Below, piece by piece: positions 27,176 through 36,795 of a stretch of 48,580 nt of DNA. A model generated the notes under the pieces. The model saw only the letters and a list, made by a program, of their open reading frames with translations. It searched no databases and was not told the DNA's origin. The stretch is from CTSOIL-112 sp964293815. Lineage in GTDB: Bacteria; Pseudomonadota; Gammaproteobacteria; Burkholderiales; Burkholderiaceae. The stretch is from the NCBI GenBank assembly GCA_964293815.1, contig CAXYYC010000017.1, forward strand, positions 1-48,580, read 5' to 3'. The position numbers and the translations under genes were made by a program. Numbering within the stretch: the first letter of the stretch is position 1; the number at the start of each line of letters is the position of its first letter.

Positions 27176-28935
27176 AAAAAACCAATCAATTATTGATCGG
27201 CTTGCTATTGGCTTCGGTCGGCACTGTGGCTTTGGCTGCCGGTGCTGACTTGGGTCAAGCAGATAAACAAGCGACCAACTGGACTGCCATCGGTATGTTC
27301 GTTGGTTTCGTGATCCTGACCATGTTCATTACCAAATGGGCGGCCGGTCGTACCAAATCAGCAGCAGACTTCTACACTGGCGGTGGCGGTATCACCGGCT
27401 TCCAAAACGGTTTGGCAATTGCCGGTGACTATATGTCTGCGGCATCATTCCTCGGTATTTCTGCTGCGGTGATGAATACGGGTTTTGACGGTTTGATCTA
27501 CTCCATCGGCTTCTTGGTCGGCTGGCCAGTGATTACCTTCCTGATGGCAGAACGTCTGCGTAACTTGGGTCAGTTCACCTTTGCTGACGTGGCATCTTAT
27601 CGCTACGAGCAAAAGCCGGTTCGTACCTTCGCGGCAATTTCTACATTGGTCGTTGTGGCGTTCTACCTGATTGCACAAATGGTCGGTGCAGGTCAATTGA
27701 TTAAATTGCTGTTCGGTATGGACTACATCTTCGCCGTGATTATCGTCGGTGCATTGATGATGGTTTACGTACTGTTCGGCGGTATGTCAGCAACCACTTG
27801 GGTACAAATCATTAAAGCGTGTCTGTTGCTCTCTGGTGCATCATTCATGGGCTTCATGGTATTACTCAAATTCGGTTTCAGCCCTGAAGCCATGTTTGAA
27901 AAAGCCATCGAAATCAAATCTGGCTTGGCTCAAAAAGGTTTGATTGCTGAAGCATTGAAAGCCAATCCAGCCGCAGACCCAGCCGCTTTGGCGACGTCTA
28001 CTGCCGCCGCTGCCGCTGCTAAAGGCTTCTCAATCATGGGTCCTGGTGGTTTCGTAAAAGATCCAATCTCTGCGATCTCTTTCGGTATGGCTTTGATGTT
28101 CGGTACTGCTGGTTTGCCACACATCATGATGCGTTTCTTCACTGTACCTAATGCAAAAGAAGCTCGTAAATCGGTATTCTGGGCAACCACTTGGATCGGC
28201 TACTTCTACATCCTGACATTCATCATCGGTTTCGGTGCGATCACTTTCGTATTGACCAATCCTGAATTCCTCGATGCTAAAGGCGCGCTCAAAGGCGGTG
28301 GTAACATGGCTGCGATTCACTTGGCCAATGCCGTTGGTGGTAATGTGTTCTTGGGCTTCATTTCTGCGGTTGCATTCGCTACCATCTTGGCGGTTGTTGC
28401 AGGTTTGACTCTGTCAGGCGCATCTGCTGTATCACATGACTTGTATGCTTCTGTGATCAAAAAAGGTAAAGCAGACAGTGCAACTGAATTGCGCATCTCT
28501 AAGATCACCACTGTCGTTCTGGGTGTTGTAGCCGTGATTTTGGGTATTGCCTTCGAGAAACAAAACATTGCATTCATGGTGTCTTTGGCCTTCGCGATTG
28601 CCGCTTCTGCCAACTTCCCAGTATTGTTCATGTCCGTATTGTGGAAAGACTGTACCACTCGCGGCGCGACCATCGGTGGCTATGTGGGCTTGATTACTGC
28701 TGTGGTTCTGACCGTATTGTCCAAATCAGTTTGGGTTGACGTGTTCCACAACGCAAAAGAAATCTTCCCGTACACCTCGCCTGCATTGTTCTCTATGACT
28801 CTGGCATTCTTGGCGATCTGGTTCTTCTCTATCACTGATAAGAGCGCTCGTGCGGCCATCGACCGCGCTGGCTACCCAGCTCAAAAAGTACGTTCAGAAA
28901 CAGGTATCGGTGCATCAGGTGTGTCTGGTCACTAA
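27172..28935 (+). CDS. actP: Cation/acetate symporter ActP
   Basis: A 587-residue SSSF-family permease taking up acetate and related short-chain acids with a cation. It starts with a signal-like segment (MKKTNQLLIGLLLASVGTVALAA, cleavage possible), then KSAADFYTGGGGITGFQNGL and GDYMSAASFLGIS, which are ActP hallmarks, and GTAGLPHIMMRFFTVPNAKE. About 13 membrane segments follow. A loop near residues 255-285 is Ala-rich (AADPAALATSTAAAAAAKG). The very strong AAGGAGG site before ATG 27172 and the overlap with the DUF485 gene indicate coupled, high expression. A terminator closes the unit at 28984-29015. Confidence 0.95.
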   Translation: MKKTNQLLIGLLLASVGTVALAAGADLGQADKQATNWTAIGMFVGFVILTMFITKWAAGRTKSAADFYTGGGGITGFQNGLAIAGDYMSAASFLGISAAVMNTGFDGLIYSIGFLVGWPVITFLMAERLRNLGQFTFADVASYRYEQKPVRTFAAISTLVVVAFYLIAQMVGAGQLIKLLFGMDYIFAVIIVGALMMVYVLFGGMSATTWVQIIKACLLLSGASFMGFMVLLKFGFSPEAMFEKAIEIKSGLAQKGLIAEALKANPAADPAALATSTAAAAAAKGFSIMGPGGFVKDPISAISFGMALMFGTAGLPHIMMRFFTVPNAKEARKSVFWATTWIGYFYILTFIIGFGAITFVLTNPEFLDAKGALKGGGNMAAIHLANAVGGNVFLGFISAVAFATILAVVAGLTLSGASAVSHDLYASVIKKGKADSATELRISKITTVVLGVVAVILGIAFEKQNIAFMVSLAFAIAASANFPVLFMSVLWKDCTTRGATIGGYVGLITAVVLTVLSKSVWVDVFHNAKEIFPYTSPALFSMTLAFLAIWFFSITDKSARAAIDRAGYPAQKVRSETGIGASGVSGH

Positions 28936-28983
28936 TCCACCCTCAAATCTTCGGTTTAGTGCTGTATTGATTAAACCGATGTA

Positions 28984-29015
28984 AAAAAATCCCGACCTTG
29001 TGTCGGGATTTTTTT
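28984..29015 (+). terminator. Terminator of the DUF485-actP unit
   Basis: AAAAAATCCCGAC (28984-28996) and GTCGGGATTTTTTT (29002-29015) form a 13-bp stem with a five-base loop and long T-run. The flanking A-run would let it work in both directions. Confidence 0.92.
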
Positions 29016-29157
29016 ATGGTCTATACCGCACTAAAAAAACCAACCCCTCCTCCACATCAGCCGGTCACCAAATCGTCGGACAGCGACTCAAGAGAATCTG
29101 ATGGAGTCTTTTTAATTCTTGAATGCACAGATCAAAACAGCTTGTCTATGGTCAAGA

Positions 29158-29186
29158 AAAAACCTCGATATATCATCGAGGTTTTT
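29158..29186 (-). terminator. Terminator of uppP
   Basis: AAAAACCTCGAT (29158-29169) pairs with ATCGAGGTTTTT (29175-29186) over 12 bp. It lies about 35 bases past the uppP stop on the minus strand. The 29016-29157 bases between this and the actP terminator hold no gene. Confidence 0.88.
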
Positions 29187-29220
29187 CACAAATCACTATG
29201 CCGCAATTTCTTTAAATGAC

Positions 29221-30054
29221 TTAACTGGCTGTCCAATTGACCCAACCCAAAGCCCAAGTCGCCAAAATTACCAAGCCAAACACAATTCGATACCAAGCGA
29301 ATCCTTTGAAATCATTGTGACTGACGAATCGCAGCAACCAACGCACACATAAAAATGCACTGATAAAGGAAAAAATAAAGCCAATCGCAAATAGCGTGAT
29401 GTGGTGTACATTGAGCATATCGCGCATCCCAAACAGCTCCTTAACCGACGCAGCGAATAAAATAGGAATTGCCAAAAAGAACGAAAACTGCGTCGCTGTT
29501 TGACGGCTTAGACCAAACAGCATACCACCGATGATCGTTGAGCCTGAACGCGACGTCCCCGGTATCAGCGCCGCGATCTGCGCGATGCCAACTTTCAACG
29601 CATCCAACATCGTCATATCCTCCATACGATGCACCCGAACGGATTGGGGTGTTTGACGACGTTCCGCCCACAAAATAATCAAGCCGCCGACGATCAACGC
29701 AATTGCCACCGACACCGCATTGAACAAAAAGCCCTTGATTTGCTTCTCAAACAACAAGGCCAAGAAACTCGCGGGAATACACGCAATCACCACATTCATC
29801 GCAAAGCGCCAATCCGCCGGATTTTTTTGCCACATTCCACCCAAGACATTTAAAATACGCGCACGAAACTCCCAAATCACCGCAATAATCGCGCCAAACT
29901 GAATTGCCATATCAAATGAATGCCAAAACTCGCCTTGCAAGCCCAATAACGAACTGGTCAAAATCAAATGCCCCGTACTCGATACCGGCAAAAATTCAGT
30001 CAAGCCCTCGACAATCCCCATGATCGCCGCCTGCAACATTGAAATCAAATCCAT
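29221..30054 (-). CDS. uppP: Undecaprenyl-diphosphatase (BacA/UppP)
   Basis: A 277-residue inner-membrane phosphatase that recycles undecaprenyl pyrophosphate to the monophosphate carrier for peptidoglycan and O-antigen synthesis. Both catalytic signatures are present: EGLTEFLPVSSTGHLIL (residues about 16-32) and PGTSRSGSTIIGGML (about 165-180). Eight or so hydrophobic segments fit the BacA fold. Overproduction of this family gives bacitracin resistance. The start is ATG 30054. The 30055-30289 gap upstream shows no gene and no obvious terminator for the MFS gene beyond it. Confidence 0.96.
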   Translation of the reverse strand: MDLISMLQAAIMGIVEGLTEFLPVSSTGHLILTSSLLGLQGEFWHSFDMAIQFGAIIAVIWEFRARILNVLGGMWQKNPADWRFAMNVVIACIPASFLALLFEKQIKGFLFNAVSVAIALIVGGLIILWAERRQTPQSVRVHRMEDMTMLDALKVGIAQIAALIPGTSRSGSTIIGGMLFGLSRQTATQFSFFLAIPILFAASVKELFGMRDMLNVHHITLFAIGFIFSFISAFLCVRWLLRFVSHNDFKGFAWYRIVFGLVILATWALGWVNWTAS

Positions 30055-30289
30055 ACATCATCCATAAAAAACAGCCAAGGCTGTACACTATTTCTCAAAA
30101 AATAATTCCGCCATCCCTACTCTCGCACGAATGGCGGCGCATCTTTAATAAGCTCATCAACAAGCTCTTCTAAAATAAAACCACCCTGATTGTATCAACA
30201 AACTCAGCCCAAATATGTTTCGACACGTAACAACCTATCAAGGCTTACAAACTGCGGTTCACCCAAAGAGCTGACATTATAAGCCTCCA

Positions 30290-31903
30290 TCACTCACTCG
30301 CCTTCGGCAAGTGAACCCAGAACCCTATAATCCCAGCAAAAATCGCAATCGCAATCGGATACCACAGGCCAAAAAACACATTACCCGTCGCCGCCACCAT
30401 CGCAAACGCCACCGTAGGCAAAATTCCGCCAAACCAGCCATTGCCAATGTGATACGGCAAAGACATCGAGGTATAACGAATTCGCGTCGGAAAAATCTCC
30501 ACCAGCAACGCCACCATCGGCGCATAAACCATCGCCACAGGAATAATCATCGCCCACAAAATCAATATGACCCAAAACTCACTAACCGCTGCATGATCCG
30601 CTTGCAAAGGATAACCCGCACGACTTAAGGCAGACTGAATATTTTGCTTAAACAACACACTGTTTTGCCGTGAATTGAGCTGTCCGCCCTCGTACGCCTC
30701 GACCACCTCCCTACCGATAAGCACCTGCGCCACCATGCCTGCCGGAGCAGATTGATTGCTGTACGCAATGCCGGATTGCGTTAAAAAATTCTTGGCAATG
30801 TCGCACGAATACACATTACGCGCATTGGTATTGAGTACGTTTAATTGAAACGAACAGCGCGCCGGATCAGCCAGTACCACCACCGGAGCATGTTTTTGCG
30901 CCTGATCAAGCGCCGGATTGACCACAAACGCCAAAGCCTTAAACATGGGAAAATACAACAAAGCCGCCAAAAAACAGCCCGCGATCATGATAGGCCGACG
31001 CCCAATCCGATCGGACAGACTGGCAAAATAGACAAAGCTCGGTAAAGCCAAAAACAGCGCGACGATCATCATCAACTGCGCCTGAGATGCGGGCAATTTC
31101 AAACTCTGCGTTAAAAAGAACAAAGCATAAAAATGACTGGTATACCAAATCACACCCTGCCCCGCGCACAGACCGAACATCACCGCCAAAACCTTTTTCA
31201 GATTTGACCAATCAGCAAATGAATCGCGCAAAGGCTGCGCGGTCACCAAACCATCGGCCTTAAGCTGCACAAACAACGGCGACTCAGCCAATTGTAAACG
31301 CAGCCAAATAGAAAAACCGAGCAACAGCATCGAGGCCAAAAATGGAATACGCCAACCCCACGCAAAAAAAGCCTCCTCGCCGATCAGCCAACGAACACCA
31401 TTGGTCACCAACAAAGACAACAGCAATCCCAAACTCGCCGTCACCTGAATCCAACCCGTATAACGGCCTCGCTGGTTCGGCGGTGCGTGCTCAGCCACAT
31501 ACGTTGCAGCCCCGCCATATTCACCGCCCAAAGCCAGCCCCTGCAGCATACGCAGCGCAATGAGCAAAATTGGTGCAGCAACGCCAATCGCATCATAAGT
31601 AGGCAGCAAACCAATGATGAACGTCGACAAGCCCATGATCAAAATAGTGACCAAAAAGGTATGCTTGCGCCCCACCATATCGCCTAAGCGGCCAAAAAAC
31701 AGCGCACCGAATGGCCGCACCACAAAGCCGACGGCAAACAACATCAACGTCACGATGAAATCAGCGGTCGGATTGTAGCCTGATAAGAAATGCTGCCCCA
31801 AAATACCCGCCAATGTGCCGTACAAATAGAAGTCATACCACTCAAAGGCCGTACCCAGAGAGGACGCAAAAATCACTTTTTTATGGTAGCGAGGTATCGA
31901 CAT
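30290..31903 (-). CDS. MFS transporter, metabolite:H+ symporter (MHS) type
   Basis: A 537-residue major facilitator with about 12 membrane segments. The N-terminus SLGTAFEWYDFYLYGTLAG is the hallmark of the MHS (ProP/KgtP/ShiA-like) branch. The loop 2-3 motif is GRLGDMVGRKH and its repeat in the second half is SDRIGRRP. RMLQGLALGGEYGGAATYVAE also fits. Unlike KgtP or ProP (about 430-500 residues), it carries an extra hydrophilic stretch of about 100 residues (about 340-445) with two Cys. The substrate is likely a small organic acid or osmolyte and cannot be told further. The next gene on this strand, phoR, ends 119 bases before its start. Confidence 0.9.
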   Translation of the reverse strand: MSIPRYHKKVIFASSLGTAFEWYDFYLYGTLAGILGQHFLSGYNPTADFIVTLMLFAVGFVVRPFGALFFGRLGDMVGRKHTFLVTILIMGLSTFIIGLLPTYDAIGVAAPILLIALRMLQGLALGGEYGGAATYVAEHAPPNQRGRYTGWIQVTASLGLLLSLLVTNGVRWLIGEEAFFAWGWRIPFLASMLLLGFSIWLRLQLAESPLFVQLKADGLVTAQPLRDSFADWSNLKKVLAVMFGLCAGQGVIWYTSHFYALFFLTQSLKLPASQAQLMMIVALFLALPSFVYFASLSDRIGRRPIMIAGCFLAALLYFPMFKALAFVVNPALDQAQKHAPVVVLADPARCSFQLNVLNTNARNVYSCDIAKNFLTQSGIAYSNQSAPAGMVAQVLIGREVVEAYEGGQLNSRQNSVLFKQNIQSALSRAGYPLQADHAAVSEFWVILILWAMIIPVAMVYAPMVALLVEIFPTRIRYTSMSLPYHIGNGWFGGILPTVAFAMVAATGNVFFGLWYPIAIAIFAGIIGFWVHLPKASE

Positions 31904-32021
31904 GGTTCAATGAGCGGAGAAAAAACGCCAGAAAAAGCACAGAGAAAGCATATTAACACATCAGAATCGAACCAAATTCAATTGATTCACTCAACGGGAT
32001 TGAAATTTGAAAATGTGGCAA

Positions 32022-33458
32022 TCAAATGGCTGAGCGCACCGCTTTTCTCACTGCCGTCACGACGGAATGAGCACTGTTGACCACCGTTGATGCCGGAAAC
32101 TTGATCGGGAATGTGGCGACAAATGTCGTACCTTGATGAGGCGATGGCGCCACCGCCGATTCGATACGCAATTGTGCATGATGACGGATCAAAATGTGTT
32201 TCACAATCGCTAAGCCCAAGCCCGTGCCTTTGGTTGCACGAGATTTTGCGGTATTAACGCGATAAAAGCGCTCTGTCAGACGCGGTAAATACTCGGCGGC
32301 AATACCGACACCATTATCACTGACCAGCAAAGTTGGCTGCTGTTGCGCATTGCGCCCCCACGCCAGCCATATCTCGCCGCCTTCTGGCGTATAGCGCACC
32401 GCATTGGACAACAAATTACCCACCACACTGGCGATTTCCTGTTCGTTACCGTGTAAATTGAGGCTCTCAATTTGACTGTGGATGGTGTGTCGTCCAGCAG
32501 ATAAAATCTCAGCACTTTGTATCTGCTGTTTAATCAATATTGGCATATCAATCATCTGCGCATCAACATGCACATCCGACTCCAAACGTGACAACATCAG
32601 CATATCCTGAATCAATACCGTCATGCGATCAGCTTGCTGACGCATCAGGCCAAGCTGCTGCATACGCTGCGCCAAAGGCATATCCGGCGCCTCCTCTGCA
32701 TGCTCTAAAAAGCCGCTGATCACGGTGAGCGGCGTGCGCAGCTCATGCGAGGCATTGGCAATAAAGTCGCGCCGCATCGCATCCACGCGCTCGGTTTCAG
32801 TAATGTCACGGCTAACCAAGATAATGCGATCCGATTCAAAATCAATCAATTGCAGCTCCAAAGACAGCCCCATATACTTGAGTTTGAACGGTTGATTGTA
32901 TTTCTGTGATTGAATGACTTTAATCAGTTCGGGATCGCGAACCAAATGCACCAGTCGTGTACCCAAATCGCGCTGTAAATCCAGATGAAAGTGCCCTTCA
33001 GCCACCGGATTCGTCCACTCCAAATTGGTTAATTTATCCATCAGCACCACACCATCCGGCAGATGGCTCATGGTGCTTTGAAAACGCGCCAGCCATTCAG
33101 CCAATTGCGCTTCATGCTTTTCATCCATACGCCGTAGCGCATACAGTTTGGCAAAAATATCGGTCCAAACGCCATGTCCGGAAGGCACATTTTGGCTTTT
33201 CGGATACGACAGCCAAAGCGCAAACCGCTTTAATTCACGGTAATGCGCAACCAAACTCCACAGTAAATAGGCAATGACCAGTAATAATCCCACCCAAAAT
33301 GGCAGAAAAATCGACATCACTCCCACAATCACACTCAAAATGATTGCCGGAACAAGGGCTGATCGGATAAAGGAAACAGGCTGATAGGTATGCGCGTAGG
33401 ATTCTTCGACAGAATCGCTTATATTTAAATCGGGGAAAAGCTTTTTATTATTCGACAT
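32022..33458 (-). CDS. phoR: Phosphate regulon sensor histidine kinase PhoR
   Basis: A 478-residue inner-membrane kinase that phosphorylates PhoB when phosphate is scarce. Two close membrane helices (about 32-72) lack a large periplasmic loop, as in other PhoR proteins, since signalling comes through PstSCAB-PhoU. A PAS region follows (about 110-215), then HisKA with the phospho-acceptor His in NASHELRTPL, and HATPase boxes NLLSNAVRYTPEGG, SDNGVGIA and GTGLGLAIVKH. The start is ATG 33458; a GTG one codon earlier is possible. It follows phoB on the same strand by about 100 bases. Confidence 0.95.
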   Translation of the reverse strand: MSNNKKLFPDLNISDSVEESYAHTYQPVSFIRSALVPAIILSVIVGVMSIFLPFWVGLLLVIAYLLWSLVAHYRELKRFALWLSYPKSQNVPSGHGVWTDIFAKLYALRRMDEKHEAQLAEWLARFQSTMSHLPDGVVLMDKLTNLEWTNPVAEGHFHLDLQRDLGTRLVHLVRDPELIKVIQSQKYNQPFKLKYMGLSLELQLIDFESDRIILVSRDITETERVDAMRRDFIANASHELRTPLTVISGFLEHAEEAPDMPLAQRMQQLGLMRQQADRMTVLIQDMLMLSRLESDVHVDAQMIDMPILIKQQIQSAEILSAGRHTIHSQIESLNLHGNEQEIASVVGNLLSNAVRYTPEGGEIWLAWGRNAQQQPTLLVSDNGVGIAAEYLPRLTERFYRVNTAKSRATKGTGLGLAIVKHILIRHHAQLRIESAVAPSPHQGTTFVATFPIKFPASTVVNSAHSVVTAVRKAVRSAI

Positions 33459-33558
33459 CACAGGTCATTTAAGAGGCAAAGCGACATCATACGCTTTACC
33501 GATCTATTCGTTTATTTTGCAGTTTGGTTGGCGGGTCGCTCACCCATCCAGCCCCGCT

Positions 33559-34248
33559 TTACTCCTGCCAACGATACCCGATTCCGCGCACGGTTTCAAG
33601 GTTTTCTTCGGTACCGAAGCGTTGCAAAATCTTGCGCAAGCGCAAAATATGCACGTCCACCGTGCGCTCTTCAATAAACACATGGTCGCCCCAGACCATA
33701 TCGAGCAACTGCGCACGGCTGTAAGTCTTGTTGCGGTGGGTCACAAAGAATTTGAGCAATTTGTATTCGGTATTGCCAATATTTTCAACAATATCGCCTT
33801 TGGATAAAGTGTGGTCGTCATCCTTAAGCAGGCAATCATTAAACTCAATCACTTGCTCCACATGCTGTGGCGCCGAGCGACGCAGCACCGTATTGATCCG
33901 CGCAAGCAGCTCCTTGGGGCTGAATGGCTTGGTGATGTAATCGTCCGCGCCACCTTCCAGCCCTTTGAGCTTATCGGCTTCCTGCGCACGCGCCGTCAGC
34001 ATCAACACCGGCAAATAGCGGGTGCGATCAGCTGCGCGCAGTTGATTGAGCCACGTGACGCCATCGCCATCGGGCAGCATCCAGTCCAACACAACCACAT
34101 CGGGCAGGATTTTTTTCACGCACGCTTGGGCTTCCTGCAAATTTTTCGCCCACTCCACGCTAAAACCGGCTCTACTCAAGCTAAAGTCTAATAACGTTGC
34201 AATATCGTCTTCGTCTTCGACAACTAATGCCAGCGGTTGAATGTTCAA
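33559..34248 (-). CDS. phoB: Phosphate regulon response regulator PhoB
   Basis: A 229-residue OmpR-type regulator. The receiver domain holds the acidic pocket VVEDEDD and the phospho-acceptor Asp in VVVLDWMLPDGDG, with Thr/Lys switch residues in MLTARAQ and ITKPFSPKELLARI. The winged-helix DNA-binding domain (about 130-229) ends YSRAQLLDMVWGDHVFIEER, RTVDVHILRLRKIL and TVRGIGYRW. Phosphorylated PhoB activates Pho-box promoters, one of which lies before pstS at 39204-39221. The start appears to be TTG 34248 with AAGGA seven bases upstream, since no ATG is available before the receiver domain. Confidence 0.95.
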   Translation of the reverse strand: MNIQPLALVVEDEDDIATLLDFSLSRAGFSVEWAKNLQEAQACVKKILPDVVVLDWMLPDGDGVTWLNQLRAADRTRYLPVLMLTARAQEADKLKGLEGGADDYITKPFSPKELLARINTVLRRSAPQHVEQVIEFNDCLLKDDDHTLSKGDIVENIGNTEYKLLKFFVTHRNKTYSRAQLLDMVWGDHVFIEERTVDVHILRLRKILQRFGTEENLETVRGIGYRWQE

Positions 34249-34354
34249 AACTCAATCCTTATAAAGATGTGTCAAAATCAAGCCAACACTCTGGTTTGCC
34301 TCCTTAGCCGCTACGATACATGGCGGCTCAAACCGGAGCAATTCATTTATTGAT

Positions 34355-35053
34355 TTATTCTACTTCAGGTTGACTGTGGCCTACAGGCTCTTTGGTGTAA
34401 CGAATATCTTCACCTTCCGCGATATAAATCGCGACTTCAGCGATATTTTCAGCATGATCGCCCATGCGTTCAATCGCTTTTGCCACCCACAGATCGTCCA
34501 ATGCGGCGCTGATAGTGCGCGGATCTTCCATCATATAGGTAATCAATTGGCGCATACTACCAATGTACAATTCGTCCAATTTAGAATCGCTGCTCATCAC
34601 TTCGCGCGCTTTATCACCGTCTTCGCGGGCAAACGCGTCCAAGGCATTGCGCAGCATATCAATCGCCATTTCCGCAGACTGGAAAATCCCATGAACGCGT
34701 GGCAAGCTACCGCGTTGCTCATTGCGCAAAGTTAATTTGGCAATTTTATCGGCTTGATCGGCAATTCGTTCCAAATCCGAAATGGTGCGAATCACGCCGA
34801 GCAACAGGCGTAAATCTTTCGCCGCAGGCTGACGACGCGCGATGATCTCGGAGCAGAGCAAATCTGTGGCCAGTTGCTCTTTATTGATGTCGCGCTCCGT
34901 ATCAATCACTCGACGCGCCATATCCAGATCATCTTCGCTGAATGACAGCACCGCCATGCGCACTTGATTTTCCACTCGTCCGCCCATGGTCATGACGCGG
35001 GTGCGTAGATTTTGTAATTCTTCTTCGTAGGTTTTTGATGTATGTAAAACCAT
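34355..35053 (-). CDS. phoU: Phosphate transport regulator PhoU
   Basis: A 232-residue all-helical cytoplasmic protein made of two PhoU repeats. Metal-binding E/DxxxD patterns are visible in DTERDINKEQLATDLL and ISDLERIADQADKIAKL in the first repeat, and AIERMGDHAENIAEVAIY in the second. It connects the Pst transporter to PhoR and keeps the regulon off when phosphate is plentiful. It is encoded between pstB and phoB on the same strand, the usual order. The start is ATG 35053. Confidence 0.97.
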   Translation of the reverse strand: MVLHTSKTYEEELQNLRTRVMTMGGRVENQVRMAVLSFSEDDLDMARRVIDTERDINKEQLATDLLCSEIIARRQPAAKDLRLLLGVIRTISDLERIADQADKIAKLTLRNEQRGSLPRVHGIFQSAEMAIDMLRNALDAFAREDGDKAREVMSSDSKLDELYIGSMRQLITYMMEDPRTISAALDDLWVAKAIERMGDHAENIAEVAIYIAEGEDIRYTKEPVGHSQPEVE

Positions 35054-35100
35054 TTGATATTCCTTTGCAATAAATGTCTGAGATGTGACTGCGCTGAAAA

Positions 35101-35886
35101 TTAGCCAAAACGTCCGGTGATGTAATCCTCGGTTTCTTGGCGTGCCGGCTTCATAAACATCTGACGTGTCTCGCCAAACTCTATCATCTCACCCAAATAC
35201 ATATAAGTTGTGTAGTCGGACACGCGCGCGGCCTGTTGCATATTGTGCGTCACGATCACCACGGTGTAGTCTTGCTTCAACTCAATAATCAATTCCTCAA
35301 CTTTCGCCGTGGAAATCGGATCAAGCGCCGAGCATGGCTCATCCAGCAAAATCACCTCGGGTTTCACCGCAATCGCGCGGGCGATGCACAAGCGCTGTTG
35401 TTGACCGCCGGACAAGCTGTTGCCACTTTGGTGCAGTTTCTCCTTGACCTCACCCCACAATGCGGCTTTTTGCAAGGCCCATTCGACGCGCTCGTCCATT
35501 TCACCTTTGGACAATTTTTCAAACAAACGCACACCAAAGGCGATGTTTTCATAAATGGTCATCGGAAATGGCGTGGGTTTTTGGAATACCATACCGATTT
35601 TCGCGCGCAAAATCGCGATGTCGAGTTTCGATTTGAGAATATTCTCACCGTCAAATACGATTTCGCCTTCCGCGTGTTGCTCCGGATACAGCTCAAACAT
35701 GCGATTGAGCGTGCGCAACAAGGTGGATTTACCGCAGCCCGACGGCCCGATAAACGCCGTGACCTTATTCTGCGGAATCGTCAGGTTGATACTTTTCAGC
35801 GCTTTGTATTTACCGTAGTAAAAATTCAAATCCTTGATCTCGATTTTCGGCGTCTCATTGGCCAAGATAGCAGTGTTGATTGACAT
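35101..35886 (-). CDS. pstB: Phosphate ABC transporter ATP-binding protein PstB
   Basis: A 261-residue ABC ATPase powering high-affinity phosphate import. Walker A is GPSGCGKST, the signature is LSGGQQQRLCIARA, Walker B is VILLDEPCSALDP, and the switch His is in VTHNMQQA. DFNFYYGKYKAL-like opening residues (KDLNFYYGKYKAL) and LRTLNRMFELYP are typical of PstB. Start ATG 35886 is preferred over ATG 35892 because AAAGG lies at the right distance only for the former. It follows pstA by 24 bases on the same strand. Confidence 0.97.
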   Translation of the reverse strand: MSINTAILANETPKIEIKDLNFYYGKYKALKSINLTIPQNKVTAFIGPSGCGKSTLLRTLNRMFELYPEQHAEGEIVFDGENILKSKLDIAILRAKIGMVFQKPTPFPMTIYENIAFGVRLFEKLSKGEMDERVEWALQKAALWGEVKEKLHQSGNSLSGGQQQRLCIARAIAVKPEVILLDEPCSALDPISTAKVEELIIELKQDYTVVIVTHNMQQAARVSDYTTYMYLGEMIEFGETRQMFMKPARQETEDYITGRFG

Positions 35887-35910
35887 ATTCATCCTTTAAA
35901 CAATATTGGG

Positions 35911-36783
35911 TTATTCAGAGCGCGCCGAGTACCAGCGGGTGATGATATTGATGATGAGAACCAGTAAAGTAATCAAAATCGCACCGCCCCAAGCGAGGTT
36001 ATTCCAGTTGTCATCCGGCGACAGGCCGAATTGATTGATGACCTGTGGCAAACTCGCCATGCGGTTGCTCATATCGGTGTTCCAGAAATTATTACCAAAT
36101 GCGGTAAACAGCAACGGCGCCGTTTCGCCAAAAATCCGTGCCACACCGAGCAGCAAGCCGGTCAACATCCCCGTGCGCGCCGCGCGATAACCGATTTTGA
36201 AAATCATTTTCCAGTATGGCGTACCCAATGCAACCGCGGCTTCGCGCAGCGTATTCGGCACCAGCTTGAGCATATCATCGGTCGTGCGCACCACCACCGG
36301 CAGCATGATGATCGCCAAGGCAAATGCACCCGCCCAGCCTGAGTACGCATTTTGGCGCAGTCCCAAACCGTAATACGCGACCAAGAACACAAACATACCC
36401 ACCACGATGGACGGTGCGGACAGCAAAATATCATTGATAAAGCGCACGGTGCGAGTCAATGCATTATTGCGACCATATTCGGCCAAATACGTTCCCGCCA
36501 GAATCCCAATCGGCGTCGTGACCAGCGTCGCGACCAAAACCATCAGCACGCTACCGACAATCGCATTGGACAAACCACCGCCCGTTTCGCCCGCAGGTGG
36601 CGTGATTTCCAGAAACAATGATGGACTCAACGCCGCCAAGCCTTTCGAGAACAGCGTCCACATAATCCACGCCAACCAAAACAAGCCCACGACAATCGCC
36701 ACACCTGCCAAAATCAGCATGATGCGATTGGTCCACTTGCGACGCTGATACAGCGGATTATTCATTAATTGTTCAATATTCAT
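35911..36783 (-). CDS. pstA: Phosphate ABC transporter permease PstA
   Basis: A 290-residue inner-membrane permease with six helices. The EAA-like coupling loop is TLREAAVALGTPYWKMIFKI, and the region LSAPSIVVGMFVFLVAYYGL is typical of PstA. It pairs with PstC to form the phosphate channel. GAGGGA precedes ATG 36783. It is separated from pstC by 12 bases, so translation is probably coupled. Confidence 0.96.
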   Translation of the reverse strand: MNIEQLMNNPLYQRRKWTNRIMLILAGVAIVVGLFWLAWIMWTLFSKGLAALSPSLFLEITPPAGETGGGLSNAIVGSVLMVLVATLVTTPIGILAGTYLAEYGRNNALTRTVRFINDILLSAPSIVVGMFVFLVAYYGLGLRQNAYSGWAGAFALAIIMLPVVVRTTDDMLKLVPNTLREAAVALGTPYWKMIFKIGYRAARTGMLTGLLLGVARIFGETAPLLFTAFGNNFWNTDMSNRMASLPQVINQFGLSPDDNWNNLAWGGAILITLLVLIINIITRWYSARSE

Positions 36784-36795
36784 AATTCCCTCGCA

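Noticed and set aside
28998..29352. Plus-strand open frames downstream of actP
   Set aside because: They begin inside the actP terminator and run through the uppP terminator and gene on the opposite strand.
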